Origin: Alkalihalobacillus sp. BA299 | Lineage (GTDB): Bacteria > Bacillota > Bacilli > Bacillales > Bacillaceae_F | Length of the DNA stretch: 64,000 nt | Direction: 5' to 3' | Assembly: GCF_017745675.1 (NCBI RefSeq) | Contig: NZ_JAFLJM010000013.1 | Span: 1-64,000 of the forward strand | Part shown: piece after piece, positions 61,875 through 64,000 of the stretch | How positions within the stretch are numbered: position 1 is the first letter of the stretch | Layout of the letters: every line of letters begins with the position of its first letter | The notes under the pieces: generated by a model | What the model was told of the DNA's origin: nothing | What the model saw: the letters and a program-made list of their open reading frames with translations, nothing else | Database searches by the model: none | Program-made: the position numbers and the translations under genes

Positions 61875-62405
61875 ATGTCGGCTCAGTCAACGGTGTATTA
61901 TGATGAAATGGAAAGTCCAATTGGGTCATTAACAATTTCAGCAACAGATCGAGGTGTTTGCCATATTCACTTTGGTACATCGGAGTTTAGTTTACCGACC
62001 CTAAAAGCTTGGTTGAAAAAGCAAGGAATCAAAGGAGAACTCGAACATAATAAAGAAAAGATTTCTCCTGTCATTGAACAGTTAACAGAGTATTTTGTAG
62101 GTGACCGTCACGACTTTCAACTTTCAATCGATCTTTATGGAACTGGTTTTCAAAAGAAAGTTTGGGAAGCACTTAGAAACATAGGTTATGGAGAGACACG
62201 ATCATACAAGCAAATCGCACAAGAAATTGGAGCTCCAAAAGCGGTAAGAGCAATCGGAGGAGCCAATAACCAAAACCCAATTCCAATCATTATTCCCTGT
62301 CACCGTGTAATTGGTAGTAACGGGGCCATGGTAGGATACGGCGGAGGACTAGATAAAAAAGAAATCCTTCTCCAAATGGAAGGTGCGATTGAAAAAATTT
62401 CATAA
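61875..62405 (+). CDS. ogt: methylated-DNA-[protein]-cysteine S-methyltransferase
   Basis: About 176 aa. HTH region YGETRSYKQIAQEIGAPKAV, then the active site IIIPCHRVIGSNGAMVGYGG with the acceptor Cys. Repairs O6-methylguanine by suicide transfer. ATG 61875 with GGAAGGAA upstream. It sits between queG and the yhbB-like gene, an insertion relative to the B. subtilis order. Confidence 0.94.
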   Translation: MSAQSTVYYDEMESPIGSLTISATDRGVCHIHFGTSEFSLPTLKAWLKKQGIKGELEHNKEKISPVIEQLTEYFVGDRHDFQLSIDLYGTGFQKKVWEALRNIGYGETRSYKQIAQEIGAPKAVRAIGGANNQNPIPIIIPCHRVIGSNGAMVGYGGGLDKKEILLQMEGAIEKIS

Positions 62406-62418
62406 AATAACTCTTTGT

Positions 62419-62444
62419 GGGCAGGAATTCCTGTCCTTTTTTTT
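62419..62444 (+). terminator. Rho-independent terminator
   Basis: GGCAGG / CCTGTCC hairpin followed by T9. Confidence 0.85.
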
Positions 62445-62559
62445 TGCAGGAAATAATATTCGTCCGTAATCTGTTCTTACCTTTTCTGTGGTCTAGCTAC
62501 TCTTTTGGGTGAATAAGGATGTTTTATAGGGGAATAAGCATAGGGGAGGGACGCTCCTT

Positions 62560-63459
62560 ATGGTTGATCGGTACGAACAGCTGAAAAATTTAATTGAATT
62601 AAGAAATGCTCTGTATGTAGAAGCTTACCGAAAAAATGATGTCGTGTTCATAACAGAAAGTGATAGAAAATGCTTAGAAAGAAAACTATATAGCTTACAA
62701 GCAAGAAAAAGCGAACTTGTAAATTCAACAGTGAATGCACAAGTGCTTGGACAACAAACATATGGTGATGAAGTCAAGGTAGAGTACGCCCTTCATTATC
62801 AACAATCGATCAAGCAACAGAAAAACTTCTACATTGAGGAGTCGATTCAGTATCGTCTAGCAACATTCAGAGGAAATGAGATTGTCAAAGACGTTGAAAT
62901 CATCGTCGAATGCGAAGATGATACATTACTTAATCTAGAATGGATACGTGAAGGTGAAGCTCGGCAGGAACGATGGCAATATGATCGTCGTGAAGCGGTT
63001 CGATATGCTGAGAGATGGTGGAATGATTATAATCCAGCTTATCGTAAGTTTAAAGATAATTGTACTAATTTTATCTCTCAATGTTTGAAAGCTGGTGGTG
63101 CACCAATGGTGGGTTATCCTAATCGCTCTAAAGGCTGGTGGTATCAAGGCAATAACTGGAGCTACAGCTGGTCTGTTGCCCATGCACTAAGGTGGTACTT
63201 AAGTGGGGCAAAATTGGGTTTAAGGGGAGTTGAAATGTCTTCAGCAAGTGAATTATTACCAGGTGATTTAATTTGTTATGATTTCAATGGAAATGGAAGA
63301 TGGCAGCATAATACAATGGTTGTGACTAAAGATGAAAATGGTGAACCACTTGTAAATGCCCAAACGACTAATAGTCGTTTGCGATATTGGAAATATGAAG
63401 ATTCGACTGCCTGGACACCAAACATTAAATACAAGTTTTTTCGTATTACAGGTTCTTAA
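62560..63459 (+). CDS. amidase-domain protein (YhbB-like)
   Basis: 299 aa. The C-terminal ~155 residues are an amidase_6 (NlpC/P60-like) domain. The probable nucleophile Cys is in KFKDNCTNFISQCLKAGG, with His in WQHNTMVVTKD and YPNRSKGWWYQG between. The N-terminal ~140 residues are a coiled/beta domain found in the family. No signal peptide, as in B. subtilis YhbB. RBS GGGGAGGG; start at 62560. Confidence 0.85.
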   Translation: MVDRYEQLKNLIELRNALYVEAYRKNDVVFITESDRKCLERKLYSLQARKSELVNSTVNAQVLGQQTYGDEVKVEYALHYQQSIKQQKNFYIEESIQYRLATFRGNEIVKDVEIIVECEDDTLLNLEWIREGEARQERWQYDRREAVRYAERWWNDYNPAYRKFKDNCTNFISQCLKAGGAPMVGYPNRSKGWWYQGNNWSYSWSVAHALRWYLSGAKLGLRGVEMSSASELLPGDLICYDFNGNGRWQHNTMVVTKDENGEPLVNAQTTNSRLRYWKYEDSTAWTPNIKYKFFRITGS

Positions 63460-63468
63460 TAAATTATA

Positions 63469-63498
63469 GGTACAGTTGATCTGATGACTGTGCCTTTT
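63469..63498 (+). terminator. Rho-independent terminator
   Basis: GGTACAGT / ACTGTGCC stem with one G-U pair, 9-nt loop, then TTTTTA. Confidence 0.8.
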
Positions 63499-63627
63499 TA
63501 TTAGGGTGACTTTGTGGACTAAAAAGTAGTTGGTGATGACAATGAAAGTGGGTTAGAAACTTTTCTTAAGAAATACAAGTGGTATAATAATTTCGAGCAG
63601 ATTAAAATTGATTGAGGTGTACATATC

Positions 63628-64000
63628 GTGGGATTACATATCGTTTTATATCAACCTGAAATTCCTGCAAATACAGGAAATATTGCGAGAACGTGCGCGG
63701 GGACAAATACATCATTACATTTAATTCGGCCGTTAGGGTTTTCAACGGATGATAAAATGCTGAAACGAGCAGGATGTGATTACTGGCCAAATGTGAAAAT
63801 ACATTACTATGATTCAATGGACGAGCTTTTCGCTAAGTTTCCAAATGGCTTGTTTTACTTTATTGAAACAGTAGGTACGAAAAATTACAGTGAATTTGAC
63901 TACAGTGACGCTACAAAGGATATATTCTTCGTGTTTGGTCGTGAGACGACGGGGCTCCCTAAGCAATTATTAGAAGAACGAAAAGAATATTGCTTGCGCA
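63628..64000 (+). CDS. trmL: tRNA (cytidine(34)-2'-O)-methyltransferase TrmL (partial)
   Basis: SPOUT methyltransferase running off the window. GTG 63628 with GAGGTG upstream reads GLHIVLYQPEIPANTGNIAR, then LHLIRPLGF, LKRAGCDYWPNV and the knot motif FFVFGRETTGLPKQLL. It methylates the wobble base of tRNA-Leu(CAA/UAA); both of these tRNAs are encoded in this window. B. subtilis counterpart: cspR. Confidence 0.94.
   Translation, partial: MGLHIVLYQPEIPANTGNIARTCAGTNTSLHLIRPLGFSTDDKMLKRAGCDYWPNVKIHYYDSMDELFAKFPNGLFYFIETVGTKNYSEFDYSDATKDIFFVFGRETTGLPKQLLEERKEYCLR

Overview
The window looks like chromosomal DNA of a low-GC Gram-positive bacterium of the Bacillaceae. The left end carries the tail of a 23S rRNA gene, a 5S rRNA gene and 15 tRNA genes. 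Their order (Asn-Ser-Glu-Val-fMet-Asp-Phe-Thr-Tyr-Trp-Gln-Gly-Cys-Leu-Leu) is that of the Bacillus subtilis trnD cluster without tRNA-His. The right end (LysM/3D wall protein, Dps, B3/B4 protein, queG, ogt, an amidase-domain protein, trmL) is ordinary Bacillus housekeeping sequence. Between them lie about 55 kb of accessory metabolic islands, several of them decaying.

2.3-5 kb: a dead tyrosine integrase abuts a dead Tn3-family transposase, just after a tRNA-Leu that has lost its encoded CCA. 4.6-15.4 kb: an oligosaccharide utilisation locus with a ROK regulator, an ABC sugar importer, an (alpha/alpha)6 glycosidase, a frameshifted second glycosidase, a large GH31 enzyme and the stump of a secreted enzyme. 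15.6-17.8 kb: small genes (CGNR zinc-finger protein, HPP membrane protein, truncated DinB, a membrane protein). 18.3-29.8 kb: an aromatic meta-cleavage catabolic cluster controlled by a divergent regulator with a V4R sensor and a PucR-type HTH. One set of enzymes is intact. A second set is broken by stops, a lost start codon, deletions and a chimeric fusion, and no 4-hydroxy-2-oxovalerate aldolase gene is seen.

30-34 kb: a pRiA4b ORF-3-like gene, gene debris, and a modular GH25 + M15 + triple peptidoglycan-binding lysin. 34.6-41.5 kb: a NikABCDE-type nickel/peptide importer followed by GNAT and MATE genes. 41.8-44.7 kb: larE-larB-larC1-larC2, which make the nickel-pincer nucleotide (NPN) cofactor. 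44.8-55.2 kb: a PrpR-N/Fis regulator without a recognisable GAFTGA loop, a DUF1537 four-carbon acid sugar kinase, a TRAP transporter, PdxA2, a LarA-superfamily protein and an AEC transporter. I read 34.6-54 kb as one functional system. Nickel is imported, NPN is built, and a LarA-like enzyme epimerises a C4 sugar acid at C2 (candidate pair D-erythronate/D-threonate). The kinase and PdxA2 then convert the product to dihydroxyacetone phosphate. This is the most interesting part of the window; the substrate is inferred, not shown.

55.3-58.1 kb: a truncated haemoglobin gene, then a divergent tetR / ABC exporter locus whose two 5' ends were removed by one deletion. A family of ~115-nt repeats sits in the rRNA/tRNA spacers, and three ~150-bp dispersed repeats flank the kinase-TRAP block.
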